Below, piece by piece: positions 1 to 20,036 of a stretch of 64,000 bases of DNA (the first letter of the stretch is position 1; every line of letters starts with the position of its first letter). Origin of the DNA: Alviniconcha marisindica (lineage: Eukaryota > Mollusca > Gastropoda > Provannidae); contig JABMCL010000155.1 in NCBI GenBank assembly GCA_018857735.1, positions 262,501-326,500 of the forward strand, given 5' to 3'. The translations under genes and the position numbers were made by a program. The notes beneath the pieces are model-generated. The model was given only the letters and a program-made list of their open reading frames with translations, had not been told where the DNA came from and ran no database searches.

Positions 1-290
1 CACGTCTCCACACTAATCTGTAATTTTTATGATTCGTGTAAAAAAAAATAAAAAAAAATAACGAGGAAGATGAGGAGGTGGTTTTTCTTTGGCAAAGGAG
101 GCTGACTAGGTTTTAAAATGGATACCGGAACTCAAGTCACAGTTCTACAGGGTTAGGGTTAGTTCTGACAACCAGTAATCGACTGTAAAATATTTTACTG
201 AAGCAAATACACAAGTAATTGCTGCAGAAAAAAAGTCATTACAATCAATTATTTGGCTGCCAGAGTAATGTGTAGATCTATCAATGTGAA

Positions 291-415
291 AATGGTGAGA
301 TCAATTGTCACTGACTGACTGAGCAAATGGTGAGATCCATTGTCAGTGAGCAGATGGTGAGATCCATTGTCAATGTCATTGACTCAATCAGTCAGTAAGC
401 AAATGGTGAGATCCG
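291..415. repeat. Short imperfect tandem repeat
   Basis: Three to four imperfect copies of a unit containing AATGGTGAGATCCATTGTCA, separated by variants of CACTGACTGACTGAG. It is non-coding and small, with no sign of function. Confidence 0.6.
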
Positions 416-1009
416 TCGCATTTATAGTAATTATACCTAAAGTTAAAGGTCCGGCGATGTACTATATCAAGACAAGAAGAATGGAGCAGTAAAAATGAGG
501 GGACTGTAATCTCCACCTTTACCTCTTCTTTTGTAAACCCATCTTTTCTTCTCGTTTACTCTGCAGCATTGAGCTCTGTCAGCTTACTTGATTTGCTTCT
601 GGCCATGACCAGTCAGTCCTTTAAATTAGTTTAAACAAGTCTCACTTGTTCTTCTTCCGCAAAGCAACATGCTTCACCGTAATGAGGATTACATCATGGT
701 TTGGGGCTGTGCAGCAGGAAGGAGAAGAAAAAACAACAACACCCATATTGATACTAATTACTATCAATATTTAGGTCTTACATCTCCCTGTCGCATCAGT
801 TTTCCTCAATAAGTGCAAGCACACCTTGTTGATGAACTGGAACATGAACTTGTTTTCTAAATTTGATACAAAAAATACATACACACAAAAAAGAAAAGTA
901 CAGTTCACTCAAGAGCAAAACATTGATTGATAATGATATGGATCGTGTCTACACATTCATTGGATAAAAAAAATGCAAGAAAGCAAATTTTTTACAGGCC
1001 AAAATGGCA

Positions 1010-1290
1010 AAGGATTGCAAAGGAACATGTGTTGGTGTTGCAACTTGTTCTGGAGACTATTCCACAAGGGAATGTAATAAAAAAAACTAATATATCGATC
1101 TTCCCCTCTTCCACAGAAACCCTCTCTGGACTCCTTCAAATCTAACCTCATAAAAACAAAAATCTTCCAAAACAGTATCTCTGCCATGTCTTGCATTCCA
1201 CGCTGCTATCTTCCTGTACCTCAAGTCCCTGTTTGCTATCTGTTTAAGTTGTCTGCAAAGTAAAGTTTTGTATAATCAATAAAAAAAATA
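1010..1290 (+). mobile_element. Possible decayed LINE 3' end
   Basis: Frameshifted translation recalls the C-terminal tail of CR1/RTE-type reverse transcriptases (a Ser-rich stretch followed by a SLDSFKSNL-like segment). It is followed by GTAAAGTTTTGTATAATCAATAAA and an A-rich tail. The coding signal is badly eroded. The call rests on pattern resemblance only and could be chance. Confidence 0.3.
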
Positions 1291-2007
1291 TAAAAAACAT
1301 ATATATACATTATACAAACAAACAAACAGTAGCAGCCTGACAACTCAGCAGAGTGTCCCAGCAGCTTTTCACAATCCAACTAGGCCAATCCAGTTACCAT
1401 AGCACACTCCGACAGTAAACCCCAACTGGCACAGCCCTACTCATCATCAGCCCTACTTATCAGTGGGGCAAGGGCCTTGGCTTACCTGAGGGTTAGTGAT
1501 TTGGGGGGACATGTCACATGATCAGAATGACTCAAGCCGTCAAGGATGGATGCAGAAGCCACATCATCAGTGAGGTCATTCCATTTCCAGTGGACCAATT
1601 CATAATTGGGGTGAAAAAAGGGGAATTTTCTGTAGTCCGTTCATCAGGAGGGTACTGAGTATGAGATTGAGAGAGAGGTGGCATGACAGGCTCTTCTGAC
1701 ACTGGGATAAATGACTGGCCTTTGCTTGGTATTGATGGCCAAGATGCCATGGTGGAACTTTTAAAAGTTCACCAGCCATGCTGTCTTGTGTCTGTGCTAA
1801 AGAGATGACCAGCCTATGTTATCAGCATTTTATCTAGAGACCATAAGATGCCAGAAATGACAGTGCCAGTAGCCTCTGATTGGGGCCCTTCAAGTTCAAC
1901 ATTTCTATTCCAGAGCAGTGAACAGCCCGAGATCAACTTCAATGTTCAGTAGAAAAGAACTGGTCCTTTGAGCTGAGAAGACATCCTCAAGTCCATCGCA
2001 GTTTGCA

Positions 2008-8372
<6,365 letters not shown>

Positions 8373-8504
8373 TGAACTGCTGCTGCATGCTGGGATCATT
8401 CAACTGGAGACGTGTGACTAATGGAGCTGGCCTTCAAACAGCATAGCCACTGCACGAATTTTGCAGTTCACTGTATTTCCCAGTAATATTTATTGTCTGC
8501 CTGG

Positions 8505-9300
8505 ATTTTCACCAGGTCATGCAACGCACACAGTGTAAATGTTGCCGTGTACTGAATGGTTGACTAATATTGTGTGGCTCAATTAGTCCCGCAACATGCG
8601 CATGCAACACACACAGTGTAAATGTTGCAGTGTACTGAACTGTTGGCCAGTACTGTGTAGCTAGGGTGACATGTGCATGCTACACACAGTGTAAATGTTG
8701 CGGTATACTGAATGGTTGGCCATTACTATGTGGCTAGAATAGTTTCAAAACATGCGACAGGCGCATACTACACACAATGCAAATGTTGCAGTATGCTGAA
8801 CGGTTGGCCAGTATTGTATGGTTAGAATAGTCCCAAAACATGCGACAGGCGCATGTGATGCACACAGTAAATTTTACAGTATACTGAACAGTTGGCCATT
8901 ACTGTGTGGCTGGAATAGTCCCAAAGCATGTGACATGCGCATGCGATACACAGTGTAAATGTTGCAGTATGCTGAATGGTTGACTAATATTAATAATGTG
9001 TGGCTGGAGTAGTCCCAAAACATGCAACATGCGCATGCGACAGTGTAAATGTTGCAGTATGCTGAATGGTTGACTAATGTGTGTGGCTGGATTAGTCCCA
9101 AAACATGTGACACACACAGGGTGGCTGTTGCAGCTATGATCTCTGAACAATGAATCAGTTATCTGGTGGGGTTAGTCCCCCAACATGTGACACACACACA
9201 GGGTGGCTGTTGCAGGTGTGATCTCTGAACAATGAATCAGTTATCTGGTGGGGTTAGTCCCACAACATGTGACACACACACAGGGTGGCTGTTGCAGTTG
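8505..9300. repeat. Minisatellite, units of about 80-90 bp
   Basis: About seven copies built around CACACAGTGTAAATGTTGCA and TAGTCCCAAAACATGCGACA, then about three related copies with GGGTGGCTGTTGCAG and CAATGAATCAGTTATCTGG. The two forms share the TAGTCCC-AACATGTGACACACACA part, so one array has drifted into two subfamilies. It begins about 130 bases after the stop codon and may be transcribed in the 3' UTR. Confidence 0.85.
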
Positions 9301-9384
9301 TCTTCACTGCAACTGAGGACTGCACATTAAAGACTCCGGCACCATATCTTAACAAAGTTCTGCACTAAAGACTCTACTGTGTGC

Positions 9385-9530
9385 CTGTGACAGTGGAACA
9401 CTTCCAGGTCCCTGCAGGACTGTCAGACCCACCGGAACCTGAGAGCAGAACCATGACCTGTGAGAGTGGAACACTTCCAGGTCCCTGCAGGTCTGTCAGA
9501 CCCACCAGAACTTGAGAGCAGAACCATGGC
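9385..9530. repeat. Two-copy tandem repeat, 72 bp
   Basis: Two copies of a unit containing GTGGAACACTTCCAGGTCCC and CAGAACCATG, with few mismatches. Confidence 0.85.
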
Positions 9531-10711
9531 CTGCTGACACAGCAGAGAGGGAGAAGATCAGCAACCCTGTGGAAAACCTCCAGTGTACAGCAGCATACAT
9601 CTGAGCTACTGGAGGACCTGTCTGAATGAATGATGAAGAACTGAATGATTTACCAATACTGTCTGACAGGATTAACCCCTTCACTGCTGTGATGTCACTT
9701 GAAAACGACAATTAAAAGTGTGAAATTGAAACCATTCAGCCTTTTTGTTTTCTTTTTCACACTGGCATGTGAAAGGATTTTCATCAAAACACATAGCGTT
9801 GAAAGTGAATGTGTTATAGGACCGGAAAATAGACTGCAGGTACGTCCATCCATCTTTCAGGCCAGAAATTTTACAGGCTGTGGCAGTGTAGGGATTAATG
9901 CCATAAATGCCCAGACAGTTTAAAGACTGCTGTAGTGAGTTGTGTTCATTGGGCCACCCACTATGGCTCCATGGAACAGGGCTAATAGTTATGACTATGT
10001 CAGCGTGGTTTTGTTCAGCTTAGTTCAGCTCAAGATGATATCTATGCACTTGGGAAAACCCATGAGTTATGCACACTGCCCCATGTCTCAAAAGTTTCCC
10101 CAACCTTGACTTCAGTTTGAAACAGTTCCAATGTTGTTTGGATCAATAATGGTCCTTTCTCATCCAACAATGGCTCTTTCTCTCATTTGGTTCACTGTGG
10201 TTTAGATATATATATATATATATCATCTGCATTCATAATGTCAGTGTCAGACATCACGCACGTGTGAACTTGAAGAAACTCTCCTGCATTCATTTGAGCT
10301 TGTAGACTGATTCAGTCTTGAACTGAACACTTATTCATGCCTCCAGTGAATGTGACTCCACATTGTTCCAGGCTAAACCTCGAAGTGGTTTTCTCTTCCA
10401 GAATATCATTAGTGACCCGAGGCTTACTTGATGCATCACTGTGGATTTGTGTTTACTGTGTGTGATTGGGGGGTGGGAGGGTAGTTTACAGTTGTGTGTG
10501 TGGTGCGTATACATCATCATGTATGTATGGGAGAGGAAGAGAAAGATATATAAATGTTATTAAGAGAGAGAGAGTGAGAAAGATGAAGAGAGAAAGAATG
10601 ATGGCAAAGGAGCTGTACCTTCTGTGTATGTGTATCTATGAGCAAAATAAACTTCAGCTTGTGTAAATGTGTATCTGTCTTCTTGTTTGTTTTGTTGTGT
10701 GTTGTTTTCTT

Positions 10712-10764
10712 CTTCTTCTTCTTCTTCTTCTTCTTCTTCTTCTTCTTCTTCTTCTTCTTCTTCT
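10712..10764. repeat. (TTC)n trinucleotide microsatellite
   Basis: About 18 TTC repeats. The open frames through it (poly-F, poly-L, poly-S) are artefacts. Confidence 0.95.
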
Positions 10765-10960
10765 TTCTTTATTGTTGTTTTTCATGCTCTTTTGCTGGAT
10801 TGTGGTTGTTCATGTTGCTGTTGTCGATGCTTCTTGTTGTGCATATTTTTTGTGGTGGATGCGTTTGCATTTTGTTTTGTTGAAGTGAGGGAATCTTGAG
10901 AGGCCATGGTGATGAGAACGATGACTCGTGGAGTGCAGGTACTCGGTTACTGAGATGGAA

Positions 10961-10966
10961 AATAAA
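10961..10966 (+). terminator. Candidate polyadenylation signal AATAAA
   Basis: Last AATAAA between the two genes outside simple repeats, apart from one at 11250. It would give the ANKRA2/RFXANK-like mRNA a 2.6-kb 3' UTR. ATTAAA at 9326 is an earlier alternative. Confidence 0.3.
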
Positions 10967-11461
10967 GCATTGAAGGAAAGAAATGATCAAAATACAGCGA
11001 GAAAGAGCCTTCCAACCCCCATCCCCCCCCCCCCCCCACCCCCCAACCTCCCTTTACCTCACCCTACCAGGCCACTGTATGTGTGTGTTTAAAAAAAAGA
11101 AAAAATCTTTCTTTGGTATTCACTGGCCCTTTTTTTCTTTTTTCTTTTTTCTTTTCTTTCTTTTTGATGATGAAGTGATGCTCAATGTCCTCGGATGTCA
11201 TAGACATACTAGGGACAAGCCGGCTGAGACCAATGCCGAAGCACGGTTCAATAAAACTTTACGTCCACGGAAGCCAGAAGGCTCGTTAGGACGGACAGCC
11301 CAGGATGGCCACCTCGACTCTCACACAGCTCCTGAACTATGGGCGAACTCTTTTCTTCTTCTTTTTAATTAATTTATTTTTATAATAGCCTGTTAAACTG
11401 TTTCATGAGCTCCAGGGTCTAGTTCGACATGTGTTGAGCGAGAGTAGTTTCCCTTGGTTAT

Positions 11462-11500
11462 CTTCCGGTTTCTCCCACGTGGGTTTCCGGTTTCGAAAAA
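11462..11500 (+). promoter_or_regulatory. Candidate NOL6 core promoter with two ETS sites and an E-box
   Basis: CTTCCGG at 11463-11469 and TTTCCGG at 11484-11490 are ETS/GABP-type sites (reverse CCGGAA), and CACGTG at 11476-11481 is a palindromic E-box (Myc/USF type). All lie within 50 bases of the first ATG. There is no TATA box. ETS plus E-box promoters are usual for ribosome-biogenesis genes; the regulation itself is inferred. Confidence 0.5.
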
Positions 11501-11511
11501 CGTGGTTTGTG

Positions 11512-11601
11512 ATGGGTGTACCAGTAGAAATGGACGAAGAGTCACCAAAGAAACGGTCGATTGGAGAAAATGCGGAGCCACAAAGAAAGGCAAAACGAAA
11601 G
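11512..11601 (+). CDS. NOL6: NOL6 exon 1
   Basis: Residues 1-30, starting MGVPVEMDEESPKKR and ending KAKRK: a Lys/Arg-rich segment fitting a nuclear or nucleolar targeting tail. Donor AAAG|GTTAGC, phase 0. Intron 1 (2.8 kb) contains an 83-89 bp minisatellite. Confidence 0.8.
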
Positions 11602-14600
11602 GTTAGCCTAAATGGACGTGTCAGGTCCGTGACAACGTACGGCACGGGGAATTCTTACTTTCGTAAATCCACCTCCGGCCGTGCCGCTACGTTACGCTAA
11701 GGCCTAGTTCCATTTTCATTTCAGTATTTGTAGTTCAGCTCAGCGATGCTGCGACTGCGAGTGTTATGATATTATTTAGTGAGTTAGTAAGTGCTCTTAT
11801 TTTCACAATCCCGTCATTAGGAATGTCTGTTGGCTATGATCTACGGCGCTCGACAGAGCACGAGGACATGAATGCAGATCTACAGCACTTAGCGGACATG
11901 CAGATCACCAGATGCAGCGCATGCCTCTTCTTCTTCTTTCGTTTAACTTTTAAGTGCCCACAATCAACGTGTCGATTATTCTGGCGCTTATAACTGCGGG
12001 CCGGTGTTCGCTGTTGTACTGGTCCGGCAAAACAAAATCGGAGGGGGGGAGTGGGGGGGAGGTAATTGTTCAGTTTGATACCCTTGACACAAAAGCGTCA
12101 AGGGTGGGGCAAAACGAAAGGTTACCTGGTTCTATCTCAGTATCTGCAATGCACACCTCTTTACCGGGCTCTAGATTAGTAGGTAGTACAGTGTATTTAG
12201 TAGTACTAGTAGTACTCACTGAACAGTATTCCAGCAGTGGGCCTACTGCTACCAGTACTACTAGTACTAGTACTGCTGCTGAGTACTACTATTAGTATTG
12301 ATAGTAAAATAATACACCCATAGCTAGAAAGTAGGATATGGTTCAGTGATCTGGCACCCACACCTTAAGCAGGATATGGACAAGCAAGAACGCCTCCAGT
12401 GGAAACTCAGCCTGCTTCATCTATGACAAGATGACAAATATACAATATACAGATAAGTTATAACTTATATAAGTTATAACTTATATACGGGCAATTCAGG
12501 ATGGTGTGGTTTTAAAGTTTCATTTTTGAATTTTTTTTTTTAAATAGAATTAGAAATTAGAATTCTTACAAAATTATAACTTGGTGAACTTCATGTTCTA
12601 TGCCTATGGTCCTGCCCCTGTAATATTAATAATTAGTATACAAGAAAACACAGATGTAGCTCTGACCCCAAGGAGCCATCCTTGCAGAACAGCTCAGGGG
12701 CTCGGAAGTGGACCTGGTAGTGGTACTAGTGGTAAAGTGGTACAGACAACCAACTTCATCACTACCATCAAGTGAGATGAAGAAGATGGACAAAGTGGAC
12801 CTGGTACTACAGTGGTAAAGTGGTACAGACAACCAACTTCATCACTACCATCAAGTGAGATGAAGAAGATGGACAAAGTGGACCTGGTACTACAGTGGTA
12901 AAGTGGTACAGACAACCAACTTCATCACTACCATCAAGTGAGATGAAGAAGATGGACAAAGTGGACCTGGTACTACAGTGGTAAAGTGGTACAGACAACC
13001 AACTTCATCACTACCAATACCATCAAGTGAGATGAAGAAGATGGACAAAGTGGACCTGGTACTACAGTGGTAAAGTGGTACAGACAACCAACTTCATCAC
13101 TACCATCAAGTGAGATGAAGAAGATGGACAAAGTGGACCTGGTAGTGGTACTAGTGGTAAAGTGGTACAGACAACCAACTTCATCACTACCATCAAGTGA
13201 GATGAAGAAGATGGACAAAGTGGACCTGGTACTACAGTGGTAAAGTGGTACAGACAACCAACTTCATCACTACCATCAAGTGAGATGAAGAAGATGGACA
13301 AAGTGGACCTGGTAGTGGTACTAGTGGTAAAGTGGTACAGACAACCAACTTCATCACTACCATCAAGTGAGATGAAGAAGATGGACAAAGTGGACCTGGT
13401 AGTGGTACTAGTGGTAAAGTGGTACAGACAACCAACTTCATCACTACCATCAAGTGAGATGAAGAAGATGGACAAAGTGGACCTGGTAGTGGTACTAGTG
13501 GTAAAGTGGTACAGACAACCAACTTCATCACTACCATCAAGTGAGATGAAGAAGATGGACAAAGTGGACCTGGTAGTGGTACTAGTGGTAAAGTGGTACA
13601 GACAACCAACTTCATCACTACCATCAAGTGAGATGAAGAAGATGGACAAAGTGGACCTGGTAGTGGTACTAGTGGTAAAGTGGTACAGACAACCAACTTC
13701 ATCACTACCATCAAGTGAGATGAAGAAGATGGACATAGTGGACCTGGTAATGGTACTAGTGGTAAAGTGGTACAGACAACCAACTTCATCACTACCATCA
13801 AGTGAGATGAAGAAGATGGACAAAGTGGACCTGGTACTACAGTGGTAAAGTGGTACAGACAACCAGCTTCATCAATTCAATACCATTACCATTAACTGAT
13901 TAAGTGAGATGAAGAAGATGGACAAAGTGGACCTGGTAGTGGTACTAGTGGTAAAGTGGTACAGACAACCAACTTCATCACTACCATCAAATGAGATGAA
14001 CAAAGTGAACCAGGTACTACAGTGGTAAAATGGTACAGACAACCAGCTTCATCAATTCAATACCATTACCAATACCATTAAGCGAGATGAAGAAGATGGA
14101 CAAAGTGGACCTGGTAGTGGTACTACTACTAGTACTACAGTGGTAAAATGGTACAGACAACCAGCTTCATCAATGCCATTAAGCTAAATGAAGAAGAAGG
14201 ACCAGTTTAGGTGCAGTGCTTTGAGAGAAGTGGATGTGGTCAGACAGGTTGGAACTAGATCTACGTCATAGGGGGTGGGAAGACAGATTTAAGAACGCTG
14301 ACCTAGTTTGTATAATTTGTAATAACTAATATTGTTATTTTAATAATGTCAATTGTGAATGTAACTGTTGCAGAAACTGTCTGCAGACGATGATGTGGAA
14401 CTTGTAAACCGTGCAATGTTGGTGGGAGAGATACCCAGCCTTTTTTACATGCAGGTAAATTAAAATTGCAGCTCTTGATGTATTATGACTGTATTGTATA
14501 CATGTATACAATTGTGTATTATACTACTTACAAAGTGCAAAGTAGCAAAGCAGTAAGTAATTAGAATAATAATAGATATTTTATTATAAAATATATTATT

Positions 14601-17600
14601 AATTCAATTATTATGCTAATTACTTACTGCTTTATACTTATGGCTCTACACTAGCACTCAGTAGAAGTTTCAGCAACTGAAAAGCACATTACAAATTTAC
14701 AGACATTTCAAAAGTTTTTTTAAATTCAGGTGATGGCAGTCTGACAAAAATAAGTCTTTTCATAATTTTAAAGAGACATGATGTGCATGTGTATACAGTA
14801 TGTGAGAGAGAGACTCAGAGAGACAGTGTGTGTGCACAATAAAAACTAATAAAGTAGTATTCTGGCTGTGAGTGTGTGTTGCTTTGTTACAGATAGGAGA
14901 GCTGCTGAAGGAGGCCAGGATGAAGAAGAAACGAGAGGAGAAGCTGATGGAGGCGGTGGAGAAGCTGAAAGATGTTCTGCTAAACATGTCTCCGGGCAAA
15001 GAGCACAAGGTATGATTTAATGGATGCAGAAATAATAAGAGTCAGTACAGGACCTTGGCTGTGGAGAGAAAAAAACTGTCCTGCTACTCCTGCCAGGAAC
15101 TGAACCCATGACCTTCTGGTCATGAGTCGGGTGCTGTCCCACTGTGCTGTGTTCATGCCCCTGGTACTGGTAGCGGTGATGTCGAGGGAGATGCCCTCTC
15201 TGGCCTCCAATTTCTCCATCAGATATCTCAGCCATCATCACAGACACTGAGTCAGAGTTGTTTTGTTGTTTCTCTCTCTCTGAGAAGTCGCCCTGATATA
15301 ACCGCAATGGTTGACCGGGCGTAAATCACCAAGTTATTATTATTATTATTACTCTCTGAGATGTTTGTCCTGAGGTGACCTTGCGATTAACAGGACATTA
15401 ACCCCATCGCTGCCCCAGCCTATATAATTTCCAGGCTGAAGAATGCACACACACCCATGCCTAGCCTACAAACAGTGTATTTTCCAGCCCTATAACAAGT
15501 CCACTTTCAATACTGTGTGTTGATGGGAATCCTTTCATATCCTAAAGAAGAGAGGGGTTGAAGGATTTGAAATTTAGCACTTTTATTGGTCATTTTCAAA
15601 GACATTGTGGCAGTGAAAAGTTTGAATCCAATTATTAAGTAACTGTGATATTTATAAATGAAGGAGCCTCCTCCTTCTGCCCACACTTGTCGACCTGATG
15701 AGTGTTTGCTGCCGGACTCATTCTGGGTGACCTGGGTGGTTGCTATCGCATTCAAATCCAAGAGCTAGTTTGCTGTATGACCAAATGTTACTGTTACTTT
15801 TCTATTATTCTGAGGTCATCCCTTTATTCCTTTCTTGCTTTTTAACAAATGTTTTTGGGGTGTGCTGTTTCTAGTAGTTATACACTTTGAAGTTGAACTT
15901 GCAAATATACCCAGCAGAGTGGAGTGAGTGGTTTGCATAATTATGTGCCCGTTATGCCGCGGTGAGTTCCAGAAACCTGCAGTGCTACACATTGAACCAA
16001 AATTACTTCAGTTTTAAGTTGTAAGAGGTTTTTAATGCTGTTTCATAATATTTTTATCCTACATGCCTGCCTCTTAAAGTCTTATGAGGTATGCTTGCTT
16101 CAACAGATCCACATGCAGAAATGGATGAAAGACGTTCAGCTACCTGTCGTTCAAGAGCCTGAGACTACCAAAGGGTGTTTCCAGTTCCGAGCACCCACCA
16201 GGGTTTTCCTGGGTGGCAGCACACCCCTCAACACCTGTGTACAACCCAGCAAAACCGCTGACCTCTTCATGGAAATGCCAAAGGTAAGGGACAGTTGTCA
16301 TCGTTTGACTTTGGCATGTGCTGACATAAGTTGATACCCACTGGATTTATAAACCCTGTTAACACTCACAACACTGATCATACTGTGATTCAAAGTCAGC
16401 TTGATCGTGAAGTTTTTCACTGGCATCACTGTCAGAAATGTGAGACATTTCATTTGTAAATGGAGACATTGGAGACGTTTCATTTGTAAAGTTTTATTAG
16501 GAATAGCCACGTGGTGAACGTCTGAATTTTTGAAAGCTCTGCTGTTGTGAGATGTGTAAGGCAGGTAGGAGACTAGGACATGTTTGTTTGGATTTTACTT
16601 GTGAGAATAGTTTACTCAAAGCTTCTATACCTATCACTGTATCAGAGACAGAGATTAGAGAGACTTGCTTGTTTTACAAGTAACTGAATCAGTGAATGGT
16701 ATAGGTAACATAACCAAACAGCACTGCAATCGCACAGCTTGGTACCAAGTGGATATTCAAAGCGCCTCCCAGCCCCTCTTCCATCTCACATCCTCTGGTG
16801 TGTGTTTTTTATTTAGTTTTATTGCATGTTATTTGTTTGCAGCTTGATCACTGTCATTGTTAGATAATTGATTACTTTGCTACCTTGGCCGTAATTCTTT
16901 ATTAGTGTGTGAACTTGCTTTTTGCTGTAGGAATGCTTCCATTGGAAAGATTGCTTCAACCATCGCTACATCCGCAAACGAGCGCTGTATTTATCAGCAG
17001 TGGCATTGCGACTGTTGAAAAGCAAGATGGTGGAAGATGTCCAGTTCACGCACCATGCAGGAAACCCCTACAAACCCATTCTGGTCCTCAGTGTCGCAGG
17101 TGAGGGTGCTTTATACCTTTAGCTGCCATACAGGTTGCACTGATTGTGTAGTTGCAAGAGATAAGCAATGAGCTGTTGAACTTAAAGGGGATACCAACCA
17201 AAGGAACATCATGGGTCGTATCAGTGGGAATGAGCACAGGAAAAAAATAGACACACAACAGTTTTTCACTCAATTTCTCATCCTGTTTGTTTTTAACATC
17301 AAGCTGATCAACATTTGAAATGTTCAACAGACAGTTATTTAACAAGAAAACAAGGAAAGGCGTTAAATGGCTTATCTTTCGGTTGTTGCCAAGGTGGAGC
17401 ATGAGCAAATTCAAGGCCAAAGTCACAGTAAAGGTTCACAACTTCATTGAATCAATGAATGTTTGTCAGTCCACTATGTTCTCTACCACTGATGATTTTG
17501 CAACCAAACCAGTGTGTGGTGTACTATTACTGCATTGGTACTGACTACACCAAGTGCAAACAAAGTGGACATAATATGTATGTGTTGTGACAATAACACA

Positions 17601-19973
17601 CTCATGGTGCTGTACCCAGGCTCACAGCAGGGTGTATTTGGCAGCACGAGGCAATGGTCCTTGTCAGCATTTCATTCCTGCCTTGTATTTCTTTCAAACA
17701 CATTACCTCAACCTAACTAATAGGAGTTGTTTCCCTTAGACCAAACACCTAGCTGCATATGGGTTCCCAAACCCAAAATTAGCATCCTTTTAATACCACG
17801 CAGAGTGGTCTCCCCCTGACATCAGGGGGCGTCTCCTGTATAAGACCTCATGAAGCGTGCGCACTCGCCAGTTCCTTTTTTCTAGTGAAAGCTTTTAATA
17901 AGTATTTTATTGATGGTTTGGTGCATTTTTTGCATGCCACATTGAGTGTTGTTCACTTGTTGATATAATTTTCTAGAAAATTGTTTTTGATAAGGATGTT
18001 ATTGTTGATTTTGTGCATGTTTTGCATGCTGTGTTGAGCGTTGTTGATGCAGTGCAGTCTGGTCACAGCTGAGTGGGGTCACAGTTTCAGGCAAAGGCAA
18101 ACCTCTCACAATCCACCTGCATGCCATACCGGAGGAGGGTGTGTTCAAACCTTCACGCTTCCACATTGCCAAAAACAATGTGCGTCCTCGGTGGTATCGT
18201 GGTCAGGAACAGGACGATGGGGATGCTGGCAGTGGTATGGAGAATGAGGCTTTATTCATAATGTGTGTGTGTGAGAGTTTGTGTGCAGTCGCTGTGTTTG
18301 TGTGTGTGTGTGCAGTAGCTGTGTGTGTGTGTGTGTGTGTGTGCCAGTTGTGTGTTGATATTGTGTTAGTGTGTATTTATGTGTGTGTTTTTGAGTATAT
18401 ATGTTTGTGTCTGAGCATTTGTGTCGGTTTGAGTATGTGTACAGTGTGCATAGATATATGTGTGAATGAGAGTGTGATCATGTGTGTGGATTGAGTGGGA
18501 GAGAGTATGTGTCCAGTGTGTGTGCGTGTGAATGAGAGGGTGACCATGTGTGATTGTGTTAGTGTGTGCATGGACTGAGTGGGAGAGAGAATGTGTGCAA
18601 CGTATGTGTGCAGTGTTTGTGAATGAGAAAGATGGTGTGTGTTATGAGTGAGACACACTGTCCACTGCAGTAACTGTTGTGTGAATTTAGTTTTGAAACA
18701 GTGATTGTGACTTTAGTTTTCTTAAATGGTGATTGTGACTTTAGTTTTGAAACGGTGATTGTGGCTTTAGTTTTGAACGGTGATTGTGACTTTAGTTTTG
18801 AAACGGTGATTGTGGCTTTAGTTTTGAACAGTTATTGTGACTAGTTTTGAAATGGTGATTGTGCCTTTAGTTTTGAACGGTGATTGTGACTAGTTTTGAA
18901 ATGGTGATTGTGCCTTTAGTTTTGAACGGTGATTGTGACTAGTTTTGAAACGGTGATTGTGCCTTTAGTTTTGAACGGTGATTGTGACTAGTTTTGAAAC
19001 GGTGATTGTGCCTTTAGTTTTGAACGGTGATTGTGACTAGTTTTGAAACGGTGATTGTGCCTTTAGTTTTGAACGGTGATTGTGACTAGTTTTGAAACGG
19101 TGATTGTGCCTTTAGTTTTGAACAGTGATTGTGACTAGTTTTGAAACGGTGATTGTGCCTTTAGTTTTAAACGGTGATTGACTTCAGAGGGTGCCAGCAG
19201 TTTGCCACCAACTCCAGTCTACAGCACCAGCATCCTGCAGGATGTCTGCTACAGCGCCAATGCAGAGTTCCTGGCACAGCAGATCCAGGGGGCGCCATCT
19301 GTGCAGGACGCCATTGTGCTGCTCAAAGTCTGGATGCATCAGCGAGAACTGGATGTGGTCAGTCCTCTTTGAAAAAAGGTTGCACATGTAATTTGATTAC
19401 TGGTCAGTAGAGATATTAGGATCCACTATCTTTTTTCTCTTTTCTTCTTTTTTGAGGGGATGGGGTTTAAAGCAAAATATACATCTGTTAAGTCATAAGT
19501 GGGGTCAGTTTGTTTATTTTTGTTTAATGGAAATACATGTATGTAGGGTTTGTGAAGACTTACAGTTGTGGCCTCATCAGTCCGTTTCCTTGTTTCACAT
19601 CAGGGTTATGGCTGCTTCAGTGGGTTTCTGATGTCGATGTACGTGTGCCACTTGCTGAGCAAAGGTGTGGTGATGCCGTCAATGAACAACTACCAAGTGA
19701 TGAGGCACACGCTGATCAACCTCAGTCAGTACACTCGTGTCTTTGTTGGCTCCGTGCTGTCATTTGTTGGCTCCTTGCCATCTTTCTTGGCTCCTGGCTG
19801 TCTTTCTTGGCTCCTTGTCTTTCTCTCTCTTTTTCTCGGTCCGTTTCCTCTCTTTCTTTCTTTCTGCCTTTGTTTTTTTCTTCGCGTTCTTCTCTTCTGT
19901 TTTGTTTGTATTGTTTACACAAATTACAGCAAAGTTTGTGTGTGTGTGTGTGAGGGAGGGAGAGTTATAGAGA

Positions 19974-20036
<63 letters not shown>

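Larger units (their letters stand above)
1..2007. other. Upstream region of the ANKRA2/RFXANK-like gene, no gene recognised
   Basis: I see no coding exon here. The stretch holds a short repeat (about 291-415), a possible LINE 3' remnant (about 1010-1290) and otherwise unique, moderately AT-rich DNA. A 72-codon minus-strand open frame at 1532-1750 has no recognisable motif. Any 5' UTR exon and promoter of the gene starting at 2008 should lie here, but I could not place a TATA box or initiator with confidence. Confidence 0.5.
8373..11000 (+). other. Probable 3' UTR and intergenic region after the ANKRA2/RFXANK-like gene
   Basis: No coding exon seen. Holds an 80-90 bp minisatellite (8505-9300), a 72-bp duplication (9385-9530), (TTC)n at 10712-10764 and candidate polyadenylation signals at 9326 (ATTAAA) and 10961 (AATAAA). 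The true transcript end cannot be fixed from sequence. Confidence 0.5.

Noticed and set aside
1532..1750. 72-codon minus-strand open frame
   Set aside because: No motif, no context; length expected by chance.
13062..13862. 266-codon minus-strand open frame
   Set aside because: The 89-bp minisatellite lacks stops in this frame; repeated peptide without protein features.
17800..17890. TATAAGACC followed by CGCCAGTTCC, promoter- or LTR-like
   Set aside because: Inside NOL6 intron 5, no matching LTR or coding region nearby; TATA-like words are common.
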